Source of the DNA: Prevotella sp.
GTDB taxonomy: Bacteria > Bacteroidota > Bacteroidia > Bacteroidales > Bacteroidaceae
Reading direction: 5' to 3'
Assembly (NCBI GenBank): GCA_024681875.1
Contig: JAILAA010000024.1
Span: forward strand, 1-23,547
Length of the DNA stretch: 23,547 bases
Numbering within the stretch: position 1 is the first letter of the stretch; the number at the start of each line of letters is the position of its first letter. The notes beneath the pieces are model-generated. The model ran no database searches, was not told the origin of the DNA, and was given only the letters and a program-made list of their open reading frames with translations. The position numbers and the translations under genes are program-made. Below are positions 1 through 7,176 of this stretch, piece by piece.

Positions 1-36
1 GCTGTATGTCTATCTTTTCCTACATCAAACCACAAC
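1..36 (-). CRISPR. Terminal CRISPR direct repeat (array continues off the left edge)
   Basis: Read on the minus strand these 36 bases start GTTGTGGTTTGATGTAGG and end GACATACAGC. The length and the GTTGTG start fit type II repeats. Only one copy is inside the window, so repetition cannot be seen directly. The support is functional: bases 1-6 and 11-21 of the repeat pair with an anti-repeat at 5052-5072 upstream of cas9, and the position next to cas2 is normal for II-C loci. The orientation means crRNAs would be transcribed leftwards, in the same direction as the cas genes. Exact repeat boundaries are inferred. Confidence 0.82.
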
Positions 37-127
37 TTAAGTAGAGTTCTACCCTGTATTTCAATCTCTTACAGTCATTTTTGAGCCTAAGAAGTGGCAA
101 ATAATGTAGAATAGTGCAGCAAAAATA
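37..127 (-). promoter_or_regulatory. Probable CRISPR leader between cas2 and the first repeat
   Basis: This 91-bp non-coding stretch separates the cas2 stop codon from the edge repeat. On the minus strand a Bacteroidetes -7 box, TATTTTTG, sits at 127-120, touching the cas2 stop codon at 128-130. No clear TTTG -33 box is found at the expected distance. Transcription from here would start near 116 and enter the array after about 80 nt. Position and the -7 box are seen; the leader role is inferred. Confidence 0.5.
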
Positions 128-469
128 CTAAAAAAATTCCAATTGCATGGGTTCTGAGGGTACTTTTTTCTTCTTTTCCTTCCCCCAAAAATTTACAATG
201 TCTCCATATTGCTTGTCAGTAACGCTCAAGATACTCACCATACCTGTTTCAGGTGCTATGGCCTTCACTCTCTTGACATGAACAGTCTGACTCTCATAGG
301 ATGCACAATGACGAATATACACAGAATACTGCAACATCACGAAGCCATCTTTCATCAGGTTCTTTCGAAAGAGTGTGGCAATCTTACGTTCCTTTTGTGT
401 TACTACGGGCAAGTCGAAGAATACAAAGAGCCACATAATATGGTAGGCATTTAAGCGGTTTTCACTCAT
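128..469 (-). CDS. cas2: CRISPR-associated endonuclease Cas2 (type II)
   Basis: Cas2 is the structural partner of Cas1 in the adaptation complex that inserts new spacers into the array. The 113-aa product has the usual length and the ferredoxin-like start typical of the family: a hydrophobic first strand ending in FFDLP, with the conserved aspartate at D19, then a basic helix (KERKIATLFRKNL) and the strand FVMLQYSVYIR. It is the last gene of the cas9-cas1-cas2 operon. Its ATG overlaps the cas1 stop by 4 bp (ATGA, 466-469), suggesting translational coupling. The candidate leader and array follow immediately. No csn2 or cas4 accompanies it, as expected for subtype II-C. Confidence 0.96.
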   Translation of the reverse strand: MSENRLNAYHIMWLFVFFDLPVVTQKERKIATLFRKNLMKDGFVMLQYSVYIRHCASYESQTVHVKRVKAIAPETGMVSILSVTDKQYGDIVNFWGKEKKKKVPSEPMQLEFF

Positions 470-1353
470 GTTAACACTGGCAATGACAGTTTATCTGTTT
501 CTCCCTTATACATCTTGAGTAGTGAAGCTGTAGTCAACGACAAAGCGTTTTCCAACTGACGATTATCTTTTCTCATTTTTACATCTGAAAACAGCACTCT
601 TAGGAGCTTTCCTTTCGAATCTTTATCCAATTCGGAAACAGCACCATCATAATATATATAGTAAACAATCTCGTCTACAAACGGGCGATATGGTTCCATC
701 ACATCATCTGCTAAAGGAAAGGCATTATATCTATTACGATGAAAGACACCAAATGCCGGATACAATCCAGAGCCTATCAATGCACGTGCAACTGCAGCTC
801 GCAGAATGGTATACCCATAATTCAACAAATTGTTTGGAGGCTCTCCTTCACGTACTCTTCGAAAACCTTCTCCAAAAATTTGGCTCCAATACTCTCTTGC
901 GGCAGCACCTTCTCTATTGTCTGTGTCGCCAGATTTTACATTCATATAATAAGGCTTGAGCGCATCGCCATTCTTTCCCAGCTTATTCAACAACAAGGAT
1001 TGATTTTTTATTTTGCTCTCAACCAATTGTTTCCAGACGTTCTTCTTGGTCGGCATAGAGGCATCCTTTTGATACTTGTAGCTCTCCTGTTGTGTGGCAT
1101 TGCCTTCCAAAGTCATCAGCATAGTACGAGGCATCTGTTTCTTATCGCAGAATACTACAGACACATTGTTGTCTGCCAATTCATTGATTAGGGGTACAGA
1201 TATGCTGACTTGTGGATTTTCAATGACCACAAAGCCGATATCCTCTATGGGACGTGTCACCGTATCTTTATTGTCCTTGAAGGTGATGACTATTTGATGG
1301 TCTTTCAACGACAAGGAAACTGGTGACGTAAACATCAATGTCTGTTTAATCAT
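466..1353 (-). CDS. cas1: CRISPR-associated integrase Cas1 (type II)
   Basis: Cas1 is the metal-dependent integrase that, with Cas2, cuts the leader-repeat junction and joins new spacers. The 295-aa length is normal for type II Cas1. Three catalytic signatures are visible: E148 in the segment NREGAAAREYW, H205 in AFGVFHRNRYNAF, and the acidic pair D217/E220 in LADDVMEPYRP. The N-terminal beta-rich domain (about 1-100) begins MIKQTLMFTSPVSLSLKD, as in many II-C Cas1 proteins. The gene overlaps both neighbours by 4 bp (ATGA at 1350-1353 with cas9, and at 466-469 with cas2), so the three cas genes probably form one translationally coupled transcript. All key residues are present, so adaptation is likely intact. 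Confidence 0.97.
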   Translation of the reverse strand: MIKQTLMFTSPVSLSLKDHQIVITFKDNKDTVTRPIEDIGFVVIENPQVSISVPLINELADNNVSVVFCDKKQMPRTMLMTLEGNATQQESYKYQKDASMPTKKNVWKQLVESKIKNQSLLLNKLGKNGDALKPYYMNVKSGDTDNREGAAAREYWSQIFGEGFRRVREGEPPNNLLNYGYTILRAAVARALIGSGLYPAFGVFHRNRYNAFPLADDVMEPYRPFVDEIVYYIYYDGAVSELDKDSKGKLLRVLFSDVKMRKDNRQLENALSLTTASLLKMYKGETDKLSLPVLT

Positions 1354-4300
1354 ATCAACCTCCTGATTTCTCCTAAATCATTGATTTCAAAATCCACTCC
1401 TTGAACAAGAGCTTTGATTTGTGAATGGAGCATCTTTATTCCTGGACGGAAGCCCTCATCAGACTTATACTCACCATTCACTTTTTTTATCTCAGAACTA
1501 GGCTTTGCATTTTGATGATGAACCATTTCAATCGTTCCAAATTCATACTTTCCTTGTATTACCATTGATGACATACCCGTCACCTTATAGAGCCTTTTTT
1601 GTAAGTTCCGTCTATCCAGTTCCCAAACTTCCTCTGGTCCATTCTCATATAGCAGCACCATTGTTCCAATCTTCAATTTATATCGCAATTCATAACCACT
1701 CTTGCTATATAGTGGTACAAGTTGATTATCCATTGGTGTTTTATCGTTACTTCTGCGATAGAAATTGGCTGCTGTGATATTGTTTACCAGTTCGAACTCC
1801 CGTTTTTCCTTACCTTTCTTGTCTTGCCCCACATAGATAGCCATCATGTAGTTACGATCGTTCTGCACATGATATTGGCGTTTATACTCATGCCTTGATA
1901 GGTCACGCTGTTGGCGAATATGAATGGGACGAGTAACTGAACCAGTAAAAACACGCACCTTCTTAATGGGTATCTGCTTTTCCTCATTCATCCAAATGGT
2001 TTCTTCCAAAGCCTTCTTCAAAGAACCATGCAGAAGAATGGCATTCTCCACTTTTGAGCGCACTTCACCGTCAACGATGTTCTTAACGTCTTTTTCGTCC
2101 AGCGACTCAAGGCTCTTTCTTACTACATATTTCACTTCGCCATCCCTTTCGATAGCTCCATAATAAGTTTCGTTATGCAACGATGACCGTGCCGTATCGC
2201 CCTGTGTCAATACTTTTCCTCCTTTACTATCTCGAACATAGCGTTTGGCCTGTTTTGGCATATTGTCCTTTGAATAGTGGGCAATCAGCAACTCATCCTG
2301 AATCTGCTTGATATCACTTACAAACGAAGGCCAAGGTTTTTCAAACTCGGGTTTCTTGCCTTTTCCTTGTTTGTATTCATCGGATTCATGATAGAATTGT
2401 GCCAGCTTATCGTATTCCGCTTTGCCAATGCAAGCTATAGTGATGGCATCGATGCAGTGATGAACATGGTTCACTCGTTCCTTTTTGGCATATTCTTCCT
2501 GTATGCCCCACATCTTTCTAAAATCAGATGTAGCGATGCCTTTTACGATATACACCTGTCTGAATACGGACTTCAGATACATGCGGGCATAACGGGAAAT
2601 CACACTGATATCCGTACCCTGCCGACGAGAGAATCCTTCAGGGACCTCAGTCATTGTGAATCGCTGATACTTGCCTCGCCAATAGTCACGCTGTAGTTTC
2701 AGCAGATTCTTGCTTCTTATTATTCTATCCTTTTCTTCCTTTGTTGTACCACGGCTACCTTTCAGTTTACGTATACGGCTATCTAATTCTTCATTCTTTT
2801 CTTTCCATCCCTGAATTCGTTCTAGCAATTCTTCATGTGAAGCTAACTGGCTGGGCAGCTTGGTCTTCTTCACATCGCGATTATACCTGTTGCTGCAAAG
2901 CGTAAGATTCATCTTAGTACTGTCTCCACCGGCACTTCGAGGTATCGTATGTTCGATGTCGTATTTAGGATTATCACCTAGGAAATCAGTTATTCGAATT
3001 TCCTCACCTGTATAGAGGCATTTGTGATTCTGTTCCTCCCACAATTGGTATTTCAGGATGTCGGTGTCAGAGGGTGTGGCAATGTATTTCTCAATTTCCT
3101 TACGGCACCGTTCTCTGTCTTTTTCATTTTCGCGCTGCCAAGTTTGTATGGCCCACCGCATATTGGCATCGTTCAAATCACGTGAGAACTCTATATGAAT
3201 CTTAGTATCAGGTGTAATATAGCCTTTCTTCAACATCAGATTCACTACCTTACGAAGCCTGAACAAAGAGTGCATTGCCATTGGATTCTTGACACTACTA
3301 ATTCGAGGCGAGCCAAGCTGATAGATGCCCTCGTCGTTGGGACGCTGGCGAGGGTAGAGCTCAAGCATCGATGGATGATACAGTTTCTTCAAATCGTCAT
3401 CGCTTACTTGATATCTGTCTTTCAGAAATGCTTTGACACACGTTTCAAGCGTTAAGCCATCCACATTGTTTTTGTCATACGAATGCATGACGTTAATAAC
3501 ATTCTCAATGGCTGCCTCGCGAACTTCCTTTATTCCCCAGACATAATATGGCAAAACTTCTGCCAAGTTAGCCAGGAATACTGCCTCAGAATAGATGAGA
3601 CCATTATTGCGCATATAAGGCAGTATCTTGCGAATAGCCTTCAGGCTTAGTGCCGCATAATCGTTGGGAATTGAGATCTTGCTGAACTTTTCTGCCTGCT
3701 CCTCATCCAACTGCAAACGATTCATGGCAAACTCTTTCAGCCTATCCTCGTCGTCATAGAAAAACAGGACGTGCCAAATGTCGTTCATTATTTGGAAACG
3801 TGTCTTGTCTTGGGCAAGGGTGTAAACCTCACAAACACTTGTCAGCCAATCCTCGCCAAAGAGTTCTTCCAACTGTGCATTGACAGGACTGCCAGATACT
3901 TGCGTATCCATCTGATAATTGAACTTGTAGGGTTTCTCCTCATTACTTTTATAATAGCAATAATTGTTCTTACCCACCAATTTCTTAGCAATATCTTCAA
4001 AGGGGAATGTACGCTTTGACTTACGTTTGAACAAAGGAATAATCTTTTGTTTTTCATCTTCCGTCAGATACCTTTCCCCTCTCTCATATAGTGTATTCAC
4101 TTGCACCTTGATATTGTTCAGGAAGGCATACATCCTGAAATCTTCATACAGGGGATGAGAGGATGGACAACGTGCCTTGCCTTTCTCAAAAGTACATGTT
4201 CCGACTTGTCCCTTTTGCGACTTCAATGGACGCTGGTCGAAGATAGCCTTCTCTAGTTTTATTACCAACTTCTCGTCCAGCTTCTGCTTTTCACAGATTG

Positions 4301-4964
4301 CATGAAACTCTTTAAGATAGTGCTCTTTGCGTGAAGTATAATGATTCCTGATTTTCTTCCCTCGTTGATAGAGCTGATAGAAATATTCACCCAAATACTC
4401 ACATTCTGCTGCTTTCATTTCTTCCGACAGGCTGTCAATGCCCTCTTTTACCGCACCTTCTGATTCCTTGGTCGTTTCCTTTCTATTGCTTAGAAATCCA
4501 CGACGCTGATTTAAATGATACAAGGCACGTCCCAAAATATAGCGCTGGGCTTCATCAGACAAGTCCAGTTCCTGTGTCAGACAAATGTGTCTGAACTTAT
4601 AGGGATTCACATTGGCCTTATCTTCCGTGCGTTGCCATTCCATGAAAGTCTCATCTGTAGGATATACTTTCTTCAGTCGCCACAGCCTTAATAGTTCTTT
4701 TCTTATCGGAGGACACAAATTGTTCTCAGACAAGATGGTCAACAATCTAATCTTTCTTATTTTTCTTCGCCAATAATGCTTTCTTACTGAGCGATAGCCT
4801 GTCCGTTCAGAAGCCTTTGACGACTCTATCCCCTTTTCAATTTTGACACCTTCAGAAAAGATGTTGGAGCCTTTAGCTATCAGGTGATATTCGTTTTCGT
4901 CTTTGTCAACAATAGCCCATCCCAAGCTATTGGTACCAGTATCAATACCCAGTATTCTTTCCAT
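1350..4964 (-). CDS. cas9: CRISPR-associated endonuclease Cas9, subtype II-C
   Basis: RNA-guided DNA endonuclease of 1204 aa. In order: RuvC-I with D8 (ILGIDTGTNSLGWAIVD); an arginine-rich bridge helix at about 54-75; an alpha-helical recognition lobe at about 80-580; RuvC-II with E592 (IHIEFSRDL); an HNH domain at about 640-705 with D669/H672 (YDIEHTIPRSAGGD) and asparagines at 686, 692 and 695; RuvC-III with H835, H836 and D839 (VHHCIDA); and a C-terminal PAM-interacting region from about 900. All catalytic residues are present, so both strands should be cut. Its size lies between the compact (about 1050 aa) and large (about 1400 aa) members, and with only cas1 and cas2 alongside it fits II-C. 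The gene reads as A+T-rich compared with pyrH or era. The start follows a matching promoter at 4993-5023. The PAM cannot be read from sequence. Confidence 0.98.
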   Translation of the reverse strand: MERILGIDTGTNSLGWAIVDKDENEYHLIAKGSNIFSEGVKIEKGIESSKASERTGYRSVRKHYWRRKIRKIRLLTILSENNLCPPIRKELLRLWRLKKVYPTDETFMEWQRTEDKANVNPYKFRHICLTQELDLSDEAQRYILGRALYHLNQRRGFLSNRKETTKESEGAVKEGIDSLSEEMKAAECEYLGEYFYQLYQRGKKIRNHYTSRKEHYLKEFHAICEKQKLDEKLVIKLEKAIFDQRPLKSQKGQVGTCTFEKGKARCPSSHPLYEDFRMYAFLNNIKVQVNTLYERGERYLTEDEKQKIIPLFKRKSKRTFPFEDIAKKLVGKNNYCYYKSNEEKPYKFNYQMDTQVSGSPVNAQLEELFGEDWLTSVCEVYTLAQDKTRFQIMNDIWHVLFFYDDEDRLKEFAMNRLQLDEEQAEKFSKISIPNDYAALSLKAIRKILPYMRNNGLIYSEAVFLANLAEVLPYYVWGIKEVREAAIENVINVMHSYDKNNVDGLTLETCVKAFLKDRYQVSDDDLKKLYHPSMLELYPRQRPNDEGIYQLGSPRISSVKNPMAMHSLFRLRKVVNLMLKKGYITPDTKIHIEFSRDLNDANMRWAIQTWQRENEKDRERCRKEIEKYIATPSDTDILKYQLWEEQNHKCLYTGEEIRITDFLGDNPKYDIEHTIPRSAGGDSTKMNLTLCSNRYNRDVKKTKLPSQLASHEELLERIQGWKEKNEELDSRIRKLKGSRGTTKEEKDRIIRSKNLLKLQRDYWRGKYQRFTMTEVPEGFSRRQGTDISVISRYARMYLKSVFRQVYIVKGIATSDFRKMWGIQEEYAKKERVNHVHHCIDAITIACIGKAEYDKLAQFYHESDEYKQGKGKKPEFEKPWPSFVSDIKQIQDELLIAHYSKDNMPKQAKRYVRDSKGGKVLTQGDTARSSLHNETYYGAIERDGEVKYVVRKSLESLDEKDVKNIVDGEVRSKVENAILLHGSLKKALEETIWMNEEKQIPIKKVRVFTGSVTRPIHIRQQRDLSRHEYKRQYHVQNDRNYMMAIYVGQDKKGKEKREFELVNNITAANFYRRSNDKTPMDNQLVPLYSKSGYELRYKLKIGTMVLLYENGPEEVWELDRRNLQKRLYKVTGMSSMVIQGKYEFGTIEMVHHQNAKPSSEIKKVNGEYKSDEGFRPGIKMLHSQIKALVQGVDFEINDLGEIRRLI

Positions 4965-4992
4965 AATAGTAATATTTAGTTAATTTTTGCGG

Positions 4993-5023
4993 TAAAAGTA
5001 CTAAAAAATTTTGAAAGAACAAA
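4993..5023 (-). promoter_or_regulatory. Candidate promoter of cas9-cas1-cas2
   Basis: On the minus strand TTTG (5023-5020) is followed after 19 bp by TACTTTTA (5000-4993). The Bacteroidetes consensus is TTTG, 19-21 bp, TAnnTTTG, so only the last base of the -7 box differs. Transcription would start near 4989, giving a 5' leader of about 25 nt before the cas9 ATG. This promoter interlocks with the divergent tracrRNA promoter at 5010-5040. Confidence 0.7.
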
Positions 5024-5040
5024 GAAATTCACTAATTTTG
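5010..5040 (+). promoter_or_regulatory. Candidate tracrRNA promoter
   Basis: TTTG at 5010-5013 is followed after 19 bp by TAATTTTG at 5033-5040, a perfect match to the Bacteroidetes TTTG/TAnnTTTG consensus. The predicted start near 5044 lies just before the anti-repeat at 5052. The -33 box lies inside the spacer of the opposing cas9 promoter. Confidence 0.75.
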
Positions 5041-5043
5041 CAC

Positions 5044-5131
5044 ACGTAAGATTTCCTACATCTTATCACAATAAGGCCATCATGGCCGAAGGGTAAAACC
5101 TATGCTCCCGCTTCGGTGGGAGCTTTTTTTT
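5044..5131 (+). ncRNA. tracrRNA (trans-activating CRISPR RNA)
   Basis: A predicted RNA of about 88 nt, transcribed divergently from cas9. The anti-repeat TTTCCTACATC (5052-5062) pairs perfectly with repeat bases 11-21. After an internal loop (TTAT opposite GTTT), CACAAT (5067-5072) pairs with repeat bases 1-6, including one G-U. Next come a GGCC...GGCC hairpin at 5075-5087, which sits where the nexus hairpin is expected, a minimal GGT/ACC hairpin at 5092-5100, and an 8-bp UUCG-capped terminator at 5104-5123 with a T8 run. Helix, bulge, helix, nexus and terminator is the canonical tracrRNA architecture. It would guide processing of pre-crRNA and dock the guide in Cas9. The 5' end is inferred from the promoter. 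Confidence 0.9.
5104..5131 (+). terminator. Intrinsic terminator of the tracrRNA
   Basis: An 8-bp stem (GCTCCCGC with GTGGGAGC, one G-U pair) is capped by TTCG and followed by eight T residues at 5124-5131. This defines the tracrRNA 3' end. Confidence 0.9.
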
Positions 5132-5171
5132 GTTGACATATCACATCAGAAAAAGCTGTGACGGCAATTCG

Positions 5172-5222
5172 TCCGAAGGCTTCGGACAAAAATCCGAACA
5201 CTTCGGACAAAAATCCGAACAG
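5172..5222. repeat. 21-bp tandem repeats built from TCCGAA/TTCGGA palindromes
   Basis: Two near-identical 21-bp units lie at 5181-5201 and 5202-5222. Each contains TTCGGA, a CAAAAA loop and TCCGAA. They are preceded by a perfect palindrome with 7-bp arms (TCCGAAG, G, CTTCGGA; 5172-5186) and followed by a decayed third unit (GGCGGACAAAC). Another TCCGAA lies at 5256-5261. The cluster lies between the tracrRNA terminator and the 3' end of the histidine kinase gene. It could be a set of transcript-end hairpins for the kinase or an iterated protein-binding site. The rest of 5132-5277 shows no gene. Confidence 0.85.
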
Positions 5223-5277
5223 GGCGGACAAACGGGAGTAAATAAATTCGTGCGCTCCGAAGCTTCTCAGGAAAATT

Positions 5278-6417
5278 TTATGCCTTCCGCTTCAGCTCAA
5301 TGCGGAAGGTGGTGCCGCGGCCCACTTCAGACTGCTTGACGAAGATATGTCCACGGTGGTATTCTTCTACGATGCGCTTGGCTAATGAGAGGCCCAAGCC
5401 CCAGCCGCGTTTCTTAGTAGTGAAACCGGGACGGAACACGTTGCGGATGTTCTTCTTCTTGATGCCCTTGCCCGTGTCAACGACCTCCACGGCCACGATG
5501 TCGTCTTCCTTCAGCAGCCACAGGTCAATCTTGCCAGGCTGGCCCTCCATGGCGTCCACGGCGTTCTTACAGAGGTTCTCGATGACCCACTCAAAGAGCG
5601 ACGCGTTCATTTTGACGACGACATCATGATCCGGGTAGTGACCGCGGATGCTCACCTTCTGAGACGTGCGCTTGTCCATGTAGTCAATGACATGGTCCAA
5701 CACCGTATTCATAGATGCATCGACAGGCTCAGGCTTCGAGCCAATCTTGGAGAAGCGCTCGGCAATGCGCTCCAGACGTTTCACGTCATGCTCCATCTCA
5801 GGAACCAGCTCATCCTTGGGATAGCTTTCCTTCAGCATCTCCGTCCAGGCCATCAGACTTGAGATGGGCGTGCCCAACTGGTGAGCAGTCTCCTTCGACA
5901 GTCCCACCCACACCTTGTTCTGCTCTGCGCGCTTGCTGGAAAGCAGGGCGAAGATGGCCACGACGACAAAGATCATCACAATGCCGAGCTGCCAATAGGG
6001 ATATTGCGTGAGGCGTTTCAGCAGCGTCGACTCGTCGTAGCACACCAACTGATAGTCGCCTTCACCCAGATCGATACGGATGGTATCGCCGGCCTGCCTC
6101 ATCTGTTTGGCATAGTCTTCCACATGGACACTGTCGGTGATGTTACGGTAGTCGGCCACGCTGCCGTCGGAATTGGTGACGATGACAGGAATGGTGGTGT
6201 TGCCCTTGATGAACTCCAGTGCCAATGTAAGGCCGGCCTCGTCCTCCGCTTCATTGATGAATTTCATGGCCTTTGCCCAAAGGTCCATCTTCGTGCGTTC
6301 CTCCTGTTTCAAGTCGCTTACTAAGCGATGGCTGACGAAGAGCGACGCAGCGGCTATCGCCACGGCGGCCATCACAAGGATGATTTTTACCTGTCTGATA
6401 CGGTCAGTCCACTGCAT
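5278..6417 (-). CDS. Membrane sensor histidine kinase, orphan
   Basis: Two-component sensor kinase of 379 aa. TM1 spans about 10-30, an extracytoplasmic sensing domain about 31-140, and TM2 about 141-160. The dimerization/phosphoacceptor helix carries H179 (ETAHQLGTPISSLMAW). The HATPase_c domain has the N-box (N281, N285 in ENLCKNAVDAM), the G1 box DTGKGI (D314) and the G2 box GWGLGL (338-343). All residues needed for autophosphorylation are present. No response regulator lies in the window, so its partner must be elsewhere. It follows the small secreted protein gene at 6458-6958 with a 40-bp gap, so the two are probably co-transcribed and the secreted protein might act with the sensor. The ligand cannot be predicted. 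Confidence 0.93.
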   Translation of the reverse strand: MQWTDRIRQVKIILVMAAVAIAAASLFVSHRLVSDLKQEERTKMDLWAKAMKFINEAEDEAGLTLALEFIKGNTTIPVIVTNSDGSVADYRNITDSVHVEDYAKQMRQAGDTIRIDLGEGDYQLVCYDESTLLKRLTQYPYWQLGIVMIFVVVAIFALLSSKRAEQNKVWVGLSKETAHQLGTPISSLMAWTEMLKESYPKDELVPEMEHDVKRLERIAERFSKIGSKPEPVDASMNTVLDHVIDYMDKRTSQKVSIRGHYPDHDVVVKMNASLFEWVIENLCKNAVDAMEGQPGKIDLWLLKEDDIVAVEVVDTGKGIKKKNIRNVFRPGFTTKKRGWGLGLSLAKRIVEEYHRGHIFVKQSEVGRGTTFRIELKRKA

Positions 6418-6457
6418 TGTAATTCATCATTTATAATTCATAATTAGTGAATTACCC
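6418..6457. repeat. AT-rich microrepeat in the gene junction
   Basis: The 40-bp gap contains two related copies of AATTCATcATTTATAATTCATAATT-like sequence with internal symmetry (AATTCATcA / AATTCATaA). Similar short low-complexity strings occur at other gene junctions here and, in frame, inside the P-type ATPase gene. Confidence 0.5.
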
Positions 6458-6958
6458 TCAGTAATTATTAAGTATTTCCTCGTGCCGCTTACGCTTATTC
6501 TCTTTCCTGTGCTTCCATTTTTTGGGAATGAGATAGCCTATCAGGCCGAAGAGGTTGCCGTTAGGATTGGCGTTGGCCAGCTCCGCCTCTATCTTGGCTT
6601 GCTTCCTTATTCGCTCTCGAAGCTCATCCGTACCGTCATCCTTCCTTTTCCCATTGCCTAAAACCAGCACCTCGCCAAGGCTATTCAGTTTGGAGATGAG
6701 GAACACCGTGTCGGCAGTGTGATAGGTGTTGATCAGGCTGCTCTCATAGTTAACGTGGGAAAAGAGGAAGGTATGCAGGCTGTCGGGGATGGTGACGCGG
6801 CCCAGGGAGTCGGTGACAGCATGAAAGTGATGGCTCTGCACGTTGACGCCCTTCAAGGGGGTGCCGGTCTCCACATCGACCGTCACGAGCCTGCGCTGTG
6901 CATTGGCCGAGGCCACACACGCTACAATCAGGAAAAAAGCAATTCCTGCTGCTTTCAT
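6458..6958 (-). CDS. Small exported protein with a CarboxypepD_reg-like domain
   Basis: A 166-aa protein. Residues 1-21 form a signal peptide (hydrophobic core AGIAFFLIVACVASANA, likely cleaved before Q). Residues about 22-85 resemble the carboxypeptidase-regulatory beta-sandwich common in Bacteroidetes surface proteins (VTVDVETGTPLKGVNV, then TDSLGRVTIPD). The C-terminal tail is strongly basic (KKWKHRKENKRKRHEE). The chosen ATG at 6958 gives a proper signal peptide. An earlier in-frame start at 6994 would lie inside the promoter at 6964-6995. The function is unknown. Its place directly upstream of the sensor kinase gene suggests co-expression and possibly an envelope role. The beta-sandwich assignment is by motif only. 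Confidence 0.8.
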   Translation of the reverse strand: MKAAGIAFFLIVACVASANAQRRLVTVDVETGTPLKGVNVQSHHFHAVTDSLGRVTIPDSLHTFLFSHVNYESSLINTYHTADTVFLISKLNSLGEVLVLGNGKRKDDGTDELRERIRKQAKIEAELANANPNGNLFGLIGYLIPKKWKHRKENKRKRHEEILNNY

Positions 6959-6963
6959 TATTG

Positions 6964-6995
6964 CAAAAATAGGCAGAAAGCTGCACGCCAGCAAA
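6964..6995 (-). promoter_or_regulatory. Promoter of the secreted protein/kinase operon, apparently leaderless
   Basis: On the minus strand TTTG (6995-6992), a 20-bp spacer and TATTTTTG (6971-6964) match the Bacteroidetes consensus exactly. The -7 box ends only 5 bp before the ATG at 6958, so the expected start (around 6960) leaves almost no 5' leader. A second -7-like box, TAATTTTG at 7012-7005, lacks a -33 box and could give a longer leader. Confidence 0.7.
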
Positions 6996-7176
6996 TTCTT
7001 TATGCAAAATTAAGCACTATTCGCAGTAGTTTACAGATTTTTTGCTGACGCCATTCAGTTGTTTGTCGCGCCACACGACAAATTTGCGCAAAAAAGTGTT
7101 AAACAGAGGCTCAGATATTGGTTAAAAAAGCCCAAATCTGCTGTTCTGTAGCGTTCCAATAATCAGTTTTTTTTGT

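Noticed and set aside
690..1191. Plus-strand ORFs inside cas1
   Set aside because: They are antisense shadows of cas1, with no motif, promoter or plausible start context.
1..5131. Search for csn2 or cas4 that would make the locus II-A or II-B
   Set aside because: No additional open frame lies between cas2 and the repeat or between cas9 and the kinase, so II-C is the supported subtype within this window.
5130..5339. Plus-strand ORF containing FGQKSE heptad repeats
   Set aside because: It needs a TTG start inside the tracrRNA terminator T run and runs antisense into the histidine kinase gene. The 21-bp repeat alone explains the heptads.
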